Under the pieces are notes generated by a model. It did no database searches, was not told where the DNA came from, and saw only the letters and a list, made by a program, of their open reading frames with translations. From Thraustochytrium sp. TN22 (lineage: Eukaryota > Sar > Bigyra > Thraustochytrida > Thraustochytriidae), in NCBI GenBank assembly GCA_013306675.1, contig JABLUY010000207.1, forward strand, positions 1 through 64,000: a stretch of 64,000 bases of DNA, in the 5' to 3' direction. Position numbers and translations under genes: made by a program. Position 1 is the stretch's first letter. Each line of letters opens with the position of its first letter. Shown here piece by piece: positions 14,521 through 22,961 of the stretch.

Positions 14521-15200
14521 ATGAGTGGTGGCGCACCGAGGCATAGGAGCCTTGCAAGATGGCCTTCGCATGGCGATGCGCGTTGCCTCCTTTTTCTGTG
14601 GCCAAACTCCATGTTCCCCCAGTCCGCGCACTCTGACCCGCCTGTGCTACAGGGCCGGTTCTTCGCTGCAATCTGGGTGATGTCATCGCTCTGCGGTTTT
14701 CAGGCCGGGCTGCAACATGCACAACAATGTCGAGAGGAGTTCAACATGGCTTGAGTAAAACAAGGCGTGCCATGCACGAGGCCAGGACGTTCGTGAAGTA
14801 GCACATCAATTCCTGACAGGGAGCCAAACGAGATCATGCAGTCGTGCCCAGCGGCCACTCGCCAAAGTAGTCTTGGCAAGGACCTCCCTCAAGGCTTTGG
14901 CAAGGATGGTCCTCGAAAGCATTGCCAGGCATGTAAAAGCCCGTTGGCAAGGTCGGCCCTTCAAGACAGTTGTGCCCTAGTGGTGGCGCACCGAGGCATA
15001 AGAGCCTTGCAAGCTGGCCCTCGCGTGGCGATGCGCGTTGCCATCTTATTCTGTGGCCAGCTTGGCCCCCCCTCCGGAGGATCGATCCCTCGACCATTTT
15101 ATGGTCGCGCACCGAGGCATAGAAACTTGCAAGCTGGCCCTCGCGTGGCGATGCGCGTTGCCATCGCACGTAAACGCTCATTGGCAACGCGCATCGCAGC
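14521..15200 (+). repeat. Three dispersed copies of an ~85-bp repeat plus an inverted fragment
   Basis: Near-identical segments start at about 14523, 14979 and 15101. Each contains GCGCACCGAGGCATA, then CTTGCAAGCTGGCCCTCGCG and GGCGATGCGCGTTGCC; the first two also share a TTCTGTGGCCA tail. After the third copy, GGCAACGCGCATCGC at about 15182-15196 is the exact reverse complement of part of the unit, so the third copy could form a stem-loop. A related TTGGCAAGG motif recurs between copies 1 and 2 (14870-14960). No open frame is conserved between copies. This may be a decayed non-autonomous element or a local satellite. Confidence 0.7.
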
Positions 15201-15277
15201 CTTTTGGTGGCCTCGCTCACGCTGATGCAGTTGACTCACAGGGTTTTCGTTGATACCTCACAGGCTTGATACTCTAC

Positions 15278-16132
15278 TCATGGGTTGGCAGCGGCCTCGC
15301 GCTCGGCAGTGTACTTGTCGTGGTGGCCGTAGGTGTCGCCGGAGAAGACCTTGGTCCAGCCCTGCTCCTTGACGAGGTAGACGTTGTTGACACCACCACT
15401 GTAGGCGTCGCGGGCAGTGGCATGGTAGATGGCGCGCTTGCCGAGCTCGATGGCCTCCTCGTCGGAGAGGTCGAACTTGTAGCTGGAGTCCATGACACCG
15501 TAGGCAAAGGTACCACCAGAGCCGACGCAGAAGAAGGGCTTGTCGTTGTCGGCCTTGAGGCGGGTGCCGTCGTTGTCGACGTAGTAAAGCTGCGGGCCGC
15601 GCTTGTCCCAGCCGGTGATCATGGTGCCCATGGAGAGGCCCATGCCCTTGTAGTAGTTCATGGTGTTGGCGAGCAGCTTGGAGGCGGCCGCCACGGAAAT
15701 GCGCTCCTTGTTGCGCAGCTCGAACATGCGGCACTGCATGCCGAGGTTGCGCTCCCAGAAGAGGCAGTCGGCGGCGCCGCCGGCCATGGTGCCCAGCAGG
15801 TACGGGTTGATCTCGATCACCTTCTGCACGGTCTGCGACCCGATGTACTGGCCCTGCGACGCGCGCGAATCCACCGACACGATCACGCCGCCCTTGAAGA
15901 TGAAGGCCAGCGTCGTCGTACCCTTGGAAAACTTGACCTTCTGGTCGTTATCCTGGTACGTGCCGGGGCTGAAGTTCTGCGACACGAACTCCGCCGGGTG
16001 CTGCACGCCCGGCAGCTCGAAGTTCATCTCATGATGCCGCATGCTCGCCGCGCCCGCCGCATCCTGGTGCGCCGACCCGAGCCCGTGCGCGTCGCGGAAC
16101 AGCCCGCGCGGCGGCGCCTGCAGCAGGTCCAT
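15278..16132 (-). CDS. PSMB5: 20S proteasome subunit beta type-5 (chymotrypsin-like)
   Basis: A 284-residue proprotein. The propeptide is about 71 residues and should be removed between Gly71 and Thr72 (KG|TTTLAF), exposing the catalytic N-terminal threonine. Counting from Thr72 as Thr1, Asp17 and Lys33 are both in place ([10 protein letters not shown] and TVQKVIEI), as the active site requires. The conserved [15 protein letters not shown] and [13 protein letters not shown] blocks also fit beta-5. The product forms part of the beta ring of the 20S proteasome and carries its chymotrypsin-like activity. The ATG at 16132 is the first in frame. It is transcribed divergently from the secreted Cys-rich gene at 16906. 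Confidence 0.97.
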   Translation of the reverse strand: MDLLQAPPRGLFRDAHGLGSAHQDAAGAASMRHHEMNFELPGVQHPAEFVSQNFSPGTYQDNDQKVKFSKGTTTLAFIFKGGVIVSVDSRASQGQYIGSQTVQKVIEINPYLLGTMAGGAADCLFWERNLGMQCRMFELRNKERISVAAASKLLANTMNYYKGMGLSMGTMITGWDKRGPQLYYVDNDGTRLKADNDKPFFCVGSGGTFAYGVMDSSYKFDLSDEEAIELGKRAIYHATARDAYSGGVNNVYLVKEQGWTKVFSGDTYGHHDKYTAEREAAANP

Positions 16133-16905
16133 CTCGCCTCGCCTCGCCTCGCCTCGCCTGCCTCGCCTCTCCCGCCTCTCGCCTCGCCGCTCTCTCGCCG
16201 CGCGCCGCTCCGCCTCGCGCCCGCCCGCCCGCCGCCGCGCTCTCCGCCCGATCCGCGTCTGCCGCGCCGCGCCGCCGCGCCGCCGCGCGCCCGCCGCGCG
16301 CCCGCCTCGCCTCGCCTCGCCTCCCGAGCCGAGCGCAGCTTGCCTGGCAGAAAGAACTCCAGAGAGAGAAAGAAGCAGCGCAGCCCGGCCGCCACTCGGC
16401 CATCCGCCGGCGCACTAGCCTATAGCGCGCCCGCCAGTGCACTATCCGGCCGCCGGGGCGGGCGAAGCGAAGTTAGTGAAGCTTCGCCGCGCGGGGGGCA
16501 CGGCGCGCGCGCGCGCGCCGCGGGGCGCGGCGCGAGCGGGGCGCGGCGCCGCGCCCTCGCCGCGCCGCGCGCGCGCTGCCCCCCGCCCGCGCGACGCCCA
16601 ACGGGCGCCGCGCCGCGCCGCGCCCAGGCCGCTGGGACGCGGCGCGCGGCGCGCGGCAGAGCAGAGCAGAGCGCGCAGCGCGGCGGCGCCGGCGGAGCGC
16701 GGCGCGCGGGAGCGGAGCGCGAGAGGGAGGCGGAGGCGCGGCGCGCGGGAGCGGAGCGCGAGAGGGCGGCGGAGGCCGGCGGGAGGCCGGCGCGGCACGG
16801 GACCGCGCGCGTCCCAGCGGAGGACGGGGAGGGAGCGACAGGGACGCGCGCGGAGGCGCAGACTGCGTTGGCGGCGGCGCGGGCAGGCACAGACGGGAGG
16901 GGAAG
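16133..16905. promoter_or_regulatory. Divergent GC-rich promoter region
   Basis: This 773-bp block separates PSMB5 (left) from the secreted Cys-rich gene (right), which are transcribed away from each other. It is made almost wholly of CGC/GCC/GAGCG runs, including repeated GGAGCGCGAGAGGG at about 16710-16770. Such composition opens many reading frames, none of which looks like a protein. Confidence 0.5.
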
Positions 16906-17436
16906 ATGCGCGCCCGCGTGCTGGTGGCGGCGCTGGCGATGGCCGCGGTGGTGGCGCTGGCGGCGTGCGTGCAGCAGGCAGAGGCGCTGCGCATGGACGA
17001 GGAGCAGATGGACGCGCTGCAGAGCCTGGACGGCGATGCGATGGGCAAGCGCAAAAGGCGCAAGAACGTTAGGACGATTGGCGGCTACAAGTGCAAGCGC
17101 AGCAAGAACATGGAGATGGACTTCTACGCCACGTGCCCCGAGGTCTGCGTCAAGAAGAGCGACCTCGAGGCTGCGAAGAGCGCCACCCAGCACCTTGTGG
17201 AGATTGGAGCATTCCCCGGCTGCCTCGTGCGGATGGTCTACGAGCAGTGCGTGTGCACCAAGGGTCTCGTGCACCTGGTCAACACGAAGCGCTGCGTCAA
17301 GCCCAAGGCTTGCGAGAGCAGTGACGACACCGAGCTCGTCTCCGGCCAAATTGCCCCGTATGACTTTTATCCGCTCGACGACAACACGCTGGAGAAGGTC
17401 GCGCAGGACTACGGGGTGGACTCCTCGGAGGTCTAA
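16906..17436 (+). CDS. Small secreted cysteine-rich protein
   Basis: A 176-residue protein that I do not recognise. Residues 1-28 form a clear signal peptide (MRARVLVAALAMAAVVALAA). A short acidic segment follows, then a basic KRKRRK stretch at about 47-52 that could be a processing site. The core has eight cysteines in the order YKC, TC, VC, GC, QCVC, RC and AC, suggesting four disulphides in a compact extracellular domain. The C-terminal third is acidic with no further cysteines. Start choice is simple: the ATG at 16906 follows GGAAG and is the first that gives the signal sequence. Possibly a secreted wall, protease-inhibitor-like or signalling protein, but nothing in the sequence decides between these. 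Confidence 0.75.
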   Translation: MRARVLVAALAMAAVVALAACVQQAEALRMDEEQMDALQSLDGDAMGKRKRRKNVRTIGGYKCKRSKNMEMDFYATCPEVCVKKSDLEAAKSATQHLVEIGAFPGCLVRMVYEQCVCTKGLVHLVNTKRCVKPKACESSDDTELVSGQIAPYDFYPLDDNTLEKVAQDYGVDSSEV

Positions 17437-17830
17437 CGTGAGCTCCCTGCCATCCGAAGCGTCGGAGGCTGCCCCTGGCACCCCTCGCTTCGCGGTCTTT
17501 GCCTCGTTGTCTTCTCCCTAGCGAGAGCGCCATGGCAAAGCAAGCGAGCTCGAGACCTGGCTTCGCGTTGCCGACTAGGTTGAACGCAAACTTCTGTATC
17601 GTAAAACGAGAGCTTCTTACATTGCGTGCGTTGCGTGAAATGGTCCTGTTCTTCTACCATCGAGGAGCACCGCTACCGCCGCTCCGACCCGCTAATTTTC
17701 CTGTGGAACGACTTGAGCGTGAACGCCAACGCATCAGTAGCTCGCGCGAGCGGAAGCATGCACGGCAAAAGACCTGCCCGGACCGGACCCAGGCAGACCT
17801 GATCTGGTTGGCGATGACTCGACTGCGGCG
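17437..17830. other. Intergenic spacer
   Basis: This holds the 3' UTR of the secreted Cys-rich gene and upstream sequence of the decayed gene at 17831. No coding sequence is supported. Confidence 0.4.
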
Positions 17831-18950
17831 ATGAAGAGGCCCGAGCAGACGCAAGCGCAGTCGTTCAAGAGGACGGCCACCAAGTTCACCGAGAGCATGC
17901 GGTGCTGTAGAACTCAACCTAACACGTTGGACTCAACTTCACTTCTCTCCACGGTGGCACAGCGACCTTTTCGTTTGCCCGCACGGCTTTGTGCTGGATG
18001 CCAACCCACACTTGGGTCCGCCAGCTCGGCATCGAGCGCAAACTCGCAAATACCACATGTCTGGTGTTCGACATTCCAGAGCCCATGCAAAGCTGAGGCG
18101 TCTAACTCATTCGCAAGGAGGTCAACATCATGGCCGCCAATCTCTTCGAGTCCATGCTCTTCATCTCCCAGTCTTTCTTTCAGGACTGCTTTGCCGTGCT
18201 GTACGAGACCGCCTTCCGCACGCCATTGACACGCGCATGATGAACTTTCGGTCGCCAAGTTGTACGAGCAGTTTGAGGAGATGATCCGAGTGAGTCCTTG
18301 CGGAGCAGATCTCCAAATAGAAGGAGAATAGCGCGGGGGCTGCTGGTGGCGATGCCGCAGGCGCTGTGGACGTGGAGCAAGACGGCGTCGACGGGGCCGG
18401 GCAGCAGCAGCGAGGCCAAGGGCACAGACGCGGCCAAGGACGCAGCTGAGGTCCTGGGAAGCACAAGCACAAGCTCAATGACCCCGACAAGGAGGAAAGC
18501 CGCGCCTCTAGAAAGGGCAGCTGCGATTCGGGGACGAACGACAGCGGCAACGACGGTGACAAGAAGGAGAAGAAGGCAAGTGTCGCACCCTAACCGCGGG
18601 AGCAGAATACAAGGGCAAGGACGAGAGCTGCGAAAACAAGAGCAAGGTTGTGAGTCTGGACAAGGAAAAGGGAAGGAAACGTCAAGGCCAAGGACAGGCA
18701 CAAGGGCGAGGACAAAGGTGAGGACAAAAGGTCAACAAAGGGAAGGAAGAGAAGCTTGCGCCGAATCGATCACACCTGGCACCAAGTCGAAGCGGAAAGG
18801 AAAGCGACTGCGATAAGAACTCTTCCAGACGAAAAAAGAAGAAGGATGGGCAGCAGCACAAGACGACGGCAACAGAGACGATCATGAAGGGGAGGACAAA
18901 GAGCGTGAAAGAAGTCTTCAAAAGCCTGGTACTTTTAGAAAAAAAAAAAG
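17831..18950 (+). pseudogene. Decayed host gene (unknown family) with Lys-rich tail
   Basis: Protein-like sequence survives in pieces that change frame. It opens with MKRPEQTQAQSFKRTATKFT. A plausible intron follows (donor GTGCTG near 17902, CCTAAC branch motif, acceptor GGCACAG), joining in frame to DLFVCPHGFVLDANPH. Further pieces read QLGIERKLANTTCLVFDIP, MAANLFESMLFISQSFFQDC, VAKLYEQFEEMI and then long Lys/Asp/Ser-rich stretches such as KHKHKLNDPDKEES. At least three frame changes and two in-frame stops interrupt the pieces, so no intact product is possible from this copy unless the assembly is wrong. I do not recognise the family. The pieces look like an ordinary cellular protein with a disordered basic C-terminus. 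An intact paralogue elsewhere in the genome is likely. Confidence 0.5.
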
Positions 18951-19186
18951 GGCCGCGCGCGCATTTCGGGTTTGCGTGCGCCGCGAAGCGAAGCGAAGCG
19001 AGCATATCATGCATGCATGAGGAGACGACAGGCGACTACCCAAGCTCCGGCGCCGACGGAAGGAGCGCAGCCCTGCGCCGGCACCTCACAAGGCCCCGAT
19101 CGCCCGGTGTCGCTCGCCGTCGCTCGAGCTTGCGCCGTTCGGCCGTTCGCACGTCGCCGCTTGTCGCTCAGGCTCCGTTCGTCCAT

Positions 19187-20713
19187 TCAGAGACGGAGGT
19201 CACGCTTGGCGTCAAAGCGCTGCGCAATGTGCAGCAGGTGCGCGAGGCGTTGCAAATCCTGCTTGGCTTGCCGGCTGTGCTCCTTGGAACGGGCCAGGTC
19301 GTAGAGCGTGCACAGGTTAAAGACCAGAGTTCGATGCATGTTTCGCACAGGGTTTGCGCGAATGCAGTCCTCCAGCACCGTCATGGCGCCCTCCAGGTCG
19401 CACATGTTCAGGTGGCAGAGCGCCAGATTGTTGGCCAAAGTGGCGGCTAGGGGCTCCTGCACCTCGAAGAGCGCGCCGAGCATGTCCGCCGGCACGTATG
19501 GATTGGCCGCGTCCTCACCCGGGGCGCCCGGGCCCGTCACCTGCTGCAAGAGTTTCACAAAGCGCGCCTTGGCCGCTTGCATCTTCCCGCCCGCAAACTC
19601 GCATAGCCCCTGCAAGACCTGCACCGCGCAGGCGTCGTTCCAGTCCAGGCCGTCGTCCGCCTGGAGGCCGTCCACGATCTCGCGCGCGCCCTCCACGTCG
19701 CCGATTTGCAGCCGGAGCCGCGCCGTCTGCAGCAGCAGCGGCACGCGCCGCGTCGCTGGTGCTGGCGCTGGCGCTGGCACGGTCGCCATGCCCTCTCCGC
19801 CGCTCTCCTCCGCCTCCGCCTCGTGCTCCTGGTCCGCCAAGGCCGACTCGCAAAGGTCCAGAGCCAATAGGTAGTTGCCGGTCGTCGTGTAGCAGGACAC
19901 CAGCAGCCCCAGCACCCGATCCTGCCACGCGCGCACCGCCGAAGCGCTCAGCGGCTTGTGGAAGAGGTCCACAAGCACGGGCGCGCCGGGCGACTCCGCG
20001 CCCGGTCCGCCGCCGCCGCCGCTGCCGCCGCCGCTGCCGCCGCCACCACCAACACTGGCCGCGGGCCGCGCCTCCAAGTTCTCCGGGTCCTCACGTAGCT
20101 GCTTGAGCTGGCCCAGCAGCTTGTACAGCATGTCCACAGCCGTGGACCGCTCGTCCCATTCAAATGTCACGATGGCGCACAGCACCTTGGCCGCGATGCT
20201 GCGGCTCTGCTGCAGCAACTCCGCGATCTCCGTCGCCTCCTTCTGCCGGCCCAGCTTCATGAGCAAGGCCGCACGCAGCACGCGAAAGGGCTCGCCGCGA
20301 AAGGACTCCGGCTCGCGCTCCAAAATTACCAGCACCTGCTCCACGAAACCGCGCCAGGTCCACGCGCACAGCGCGAACAGGACGTCCTCGGTGGAGCCCT
20401 CCTCGTCGGCGCGCAGCTCGAGCCGCAGCTCCTCCGCGGACCGCGACTGCGGCAGCACGCCGTCCGAGCCCCACACACGCGCGAGCCTCGCGTCCTGCGG
20501 CATGCGGCTCAGGTACACGTCCGCCTCGTCGTGCTGCGGCTGCGACTGCCGGGCCTGCGGACGCGCGCCATGCGCTGGCCCGCCGCTACCGCCGCTGCTG
20601 CCGCCAATGCCAGTGCCGGCGAGGCCGGGGCCCGCGCCGGCTGGGGCCTGGCTGCCGCCGCCGCCGCTGCCGCTGCCGCCGCCGCCGGCCGCAGGCCGTC
20701 GCGCCGCCTCCAT
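19187..20713 (-). CDS. TRAPPC12: TRAPPC12 / TTC15-like TPR protein
   Basis: A 508-residue protein resembling TRAPPC12 (TTC15), a TRAPPIII-type subunit acting in ER-to-Golgi and autophagic traffic. The first 60 residues are Gly/Ser/Pro-rich and disordered. From about 75 the family core begins (LARVWGSDGVLPQSRS), with helix pairs of TPR character: PFRVLRAALLMKLGRQKEAT, CYTTTGNYLLALDLCESALA, RLQIGDVEGAREIVDGL and LANNLALCHLNMCDLEGAM. The C-terminal VRNMHRTLVFNLCTLYDL block is typical of this family. It is shorter than the human protein (735), mostly for lack of the long N-terminal region. The ATG at 20713 (TCCATGGAG) is the first in frame. A Gly/Ser-rich insert lies mid-protein (about 210-240). 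CT repeats and TAGCTAG motifs lie about 90-150 nt upstream of the start. Confidence 0.85.
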   Translation of the reverse strand: MEAARRPAAGGGGSGSGGGGSQAPAGAGPGLAGTGIGGSSGGSGGPAHGARPQARQSQPQHDEADVYLSRMPQDARLARVWGSDGVLPQSRSAEELRLELRADEEGSTEDVLFALCAWTWRGFVEQVLVILEREPESFRGEPFRVLRAALLMKLGRQKEATEIAELLQQSRSIAAKVLCAIVTFEWDERSTAVDMLYKLLGQLKQLREDPENLEARPAASVGGGGGSGGGSGGGGGPGAESPGAPVLVDLFHKPLSASAVRAWQDRVLGLLVSCYTTTGNYLLALDLCESALADQEHEAEAEESGGEGMATVPAPAPAPATRRVPLLLQTARLRLQIGDVEGAREIVDGLQADDGLDWNDACAVQVLQGLCEFAGGKMQAAKARFVKLLQQVTGPGAPGEDAANPYVPADMLGALFEVQEPLAATLANNLALCHLNMCDLEGAMTVLEDCIRANPVRNMHRTLVFNLCTLYDLARSKEHSRQAKQDLQRLAHLLHIAQRFDAKRDLRL

Positions 20714-20926
20714 GGACTTTTTCCGCAAGAAGGTTTGGCGAAGACGATGGTCTGCGCGCCCGCCGGCCGGGCTACAGAATCGGAGAGCTCAAGTGAGGCT
20801 AGCTCTTAGCTAGCAGGGCCTCTCTCTCTCTCTCTCTCTCTCTCTCGGCCTAGCTAGCTAGCTTGTCGTTTAGCTCACGAAGCTACCATGGTAGGCGAAC
20901 TACTTTACGTTATCTCTGTCTGGAAA

Positions 20927-22468
20927 TCAGAGCGCGGTGCCGCGCTCATAATTCTGCCTCGTCTTGACCGTGTACTTGTCGTACGCACGGCTCAAGTCGC
21001 GGTTCATGCGCTCGTTCCTGCTGCTTATGCCCGTGGCCGTCTCGCCGTCCAGGCTAGCGCGCGTGTTGCGGCGCCGCTTGCGCGAGGCGTCCGACTCAGC
21101 GAAAGTCTTGACCATGCGGTCCTGCGCCGCCGCCGAGACCTGGCCCGTACGGCCATACGAGAACATCTCCTCGCGGTCGTCCACACGGGCCGCGTCCTTC
21201 GCGCCCTCGCCGTCGGCATCCAACGCCTGCATCTTGGCGACACGCTTGGCGTAGTCGCGCGATATCGTGGCGTCGTCCGACGGGTGCGAGCTCCGGGACG
21301 CCGCAATATTGTCCATCTTGCGCTGCTTGGCGGCTTGCGACCGCCCGGCCTTCTCGGCCGTCTCGAGCAGATACGACTTGCCCTGGGTCGCGCCGAGGAG
21401 CGCGAGCTGGTTTTTGCGCTCGGCCTCTGCGCGCTCCCAGCGCTCGCGCTGCGCCTCGCGGGCCGACGAGGACGAGGCGGACGCGCCGTCGGGCCGCGCC
21501 GCACGCTCGTGCTCGAGCAGCACCTGCTTGCTGTTCTCGCTGCGAGCCTGCATCTTGCGCTGCTTGAGCAACTGGAATTGACGCTGCCTCTCCGTGAGCA
21601 CGGGCTTGGCCCCGCCTGCGCTGGCCTCGGCGGCCGCCGCTGCCTTGGCGGCCGTCGCCTTATCCATGCGCTCCAACGCGGCACGGCGCGCCTCGTCTCC
21701 CTCGTACACGGCGCCAGGGTTTGCGAGCGTCGGCACAGGAAAGCTCTGGCCCTGCACAGCGCGCGCCACCTTGTCGGCGTCGCGCCGCGCGCGCGCGCCC
21801 AGGCGCTCCATGCTCCCGCGCACGCGGTCCTGCGCGAGCGAAGCGCTGTCGGCCGGGTTCTCCATGGCCGCCTGCGCCGGTTCCTCCTCGTCCACCTGGC
21901 CGCACTGCAGAATCTCCACGCGCTGCACCGGCCGATCGTCCTCGTCCGTGCGCAGGCGCTCCAGTTCGTCCAGCACGTCGAGACCGCGCGCCACGGCGCC
22001 GAAGACCACGTGCTTGCCGTCAAGGTGCGGCGCGCGCCCGAACAGAATGAAGAACTGCGACCCATTGGTGTCGGGCCCGGCGTTCGCCATGGACAGCACG
22101 CCGCGCGCCGCGTGGCGCCCCTGCCGCACGTACGGCTCATCCTCGAAGGTGCGCCCAAAAATGGAGCAGCCGCCCGTCCCGTCCCCGTGGGTCAGGTCGC
22201 CGCCCTGGATCATAAAGCCCGGGATGAGCCTGTGGAAGACGCTGCCCTTGAGGTGCAGCGCCTTGCCCTCGGACGCCTCCGTCACGCCGCGCTCGCCCGT
22301 GCACAGCGCGCGGAAGTTCTCCGCGGTTCTGGGCGCGCGCTCCACGAAGAGCTCCACCTCCAGCCGCCCGAGGCTGCGCCCGTCCACGCCCACCTCCAGC
22401 CACACGCGCCGCGCCGCGCCGGCGGCGCCCGAGCCGCCGCCGCCGCCGCCGCCGCCGCCCTCGGCCAT
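20927..22468 (-). CDS. Cyclophilin-SYF2 fusion splicing factor
   Basis: A 513-residue protein. A Gly run (4-12) precedes a full cyclophilin domain at about 22-185: FHRLIPGFMIQGGDLTHGDG carries the catalytic Arg (about residue 80), and GVLSMANAGPDTNGSQFFIL and LDGKHVVFGAV follow. The tryptophan that contacts cyclosporin in cyclophilin A (W in EWLDGKH) is replaced by His (PHLDGKH). A charged linker follows. The C-terminal ~210 residues resemble SYF2, a spliceosomal NineTeen-complex-associated protein: RQRQFQLLKQRKMQA, ERWERAEAERKNQLALL and the diagnostic end AYDKYTVKTRQNYERGTAL, which lines up with the KYTAEIKQNLERGTA end of human SYF2. The role is presumably in late spliceosome assembly or remodelling. 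The ATG at 22468 (GAGCATGGCC) starts the cyclophilin; the open frame upstream overlaps the VPS13 start and is Arg-rich noise. Confidence 0.88.
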   Translation of the reverse strand: MAEGGGGGGGGGSGAAGAARRVWLEVGVDGRSLGRLEVELFVERAPRTAENFRALCTGERGVTEASEGKALHLKGSVFHRLIPGFMIQGGDLTHGDGTGGCSIFGRTFEDEPYVRQGRHAARGVLSMANAGPDTNGSQFFILFGRAPHLDGKHVVFGAVARGLDVLDELERLRTDEDDRPVQRVEILQCGQVDEEEPAQAAMENPADSASLAQDRVRGSMERLGARARRDADKVARAVQGQSFPVPTLANPGAVYEGDEARRAALERMDKATAAKAAAAAEASAGGAKPVLTERQRQFQLLKQRKMQARSENSKQVLLEHERAARPDGASASSSSAREAQRERWERAEAERKNQLALLGATQGKSYLLETAEKAGRSQAAKQRKMDNIAASRSSHPSDDATISRDYAKRVAKMQALDADGEGAKDAARVDDREEMFSYGRTGQVSAAAQDRMVKTFAESDASRKRRRNTRASLDGETATGISSRNERMNRDLSRAYDKYTVKTRQNYERGTAL

Positions 22469-22961
22469 GCTCGCGCCCGCCGCGCCGCGCCGCACCGCAC
22501 CGCGCCGCGCCGCGCGCGCTCCGCGTATGCGCCGCGCGCGCCGCCGCCCCCGTCCGTGTCCGCCTGCGAGCCTGACTCGGACTCGGACTCGGACTCGCCC
22601 ATCGGAGTGGGCCGCTTGATTCAAAAAGTGGGCCTCTATTCGTTCGAACGAACCGCCCGCCTGGGCCTCACTATCAAGCTCTCTCTCCGCCGCCAGACTG
22701 CCATCGGCCTCGCCGCTCGGGGCTGGCCGCGCGCTGCGCCGGGGGCGGCTTCGCGCCGCGCCGCGCCTCACCTCGCCGCGCCGCGCCGCGCCGCGCCGCG
22801 CCGCGCAGCGACCGCGGCGGTCACCGCCGCATTGGCCCGCATCGCCCTTTCGAAGATTAGCGTGGACGCCGCGTGGACCAAGGCAGGGAGATAGATAGCG
22901 GGCCTCGTGAGACTCAGCCGGGCGAAGCGCGCAGCGCGCGGGCGCGCGCGTGGACGGCGCC
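22469..22961. promoter_or_regulatory. Divergent promoter between cyclophilin-SYF2 and VPS13
   Basis: The two genes start 493 bp apart on opposite strands, so this segment must contain both promoters. It includes CGCGCCGCGC runs (22740-22810), a GACTCGGACTCGGACTCGGA trinucleotide-pair repeat (about 22575-22598) and an AT-richer patch around 22620-22680. Confidence 0.5.

Noticed and set aside
15266-17521. 751-codon plus-strand frame across PSMB5 and the secreted gene
   Set aside because: It is antisense to the proteasome gene for its first third and runs through an Arg/Ala-rich promoter; no protein-like content.
20888-22894. 668-codon plus-strand frame opposite cyclophilin-SYF2
   Set aside because: Mirror of the conserved cyclophilin-SYF2 coding strand, with Leu/Arg/His composition typical of antisense frames.
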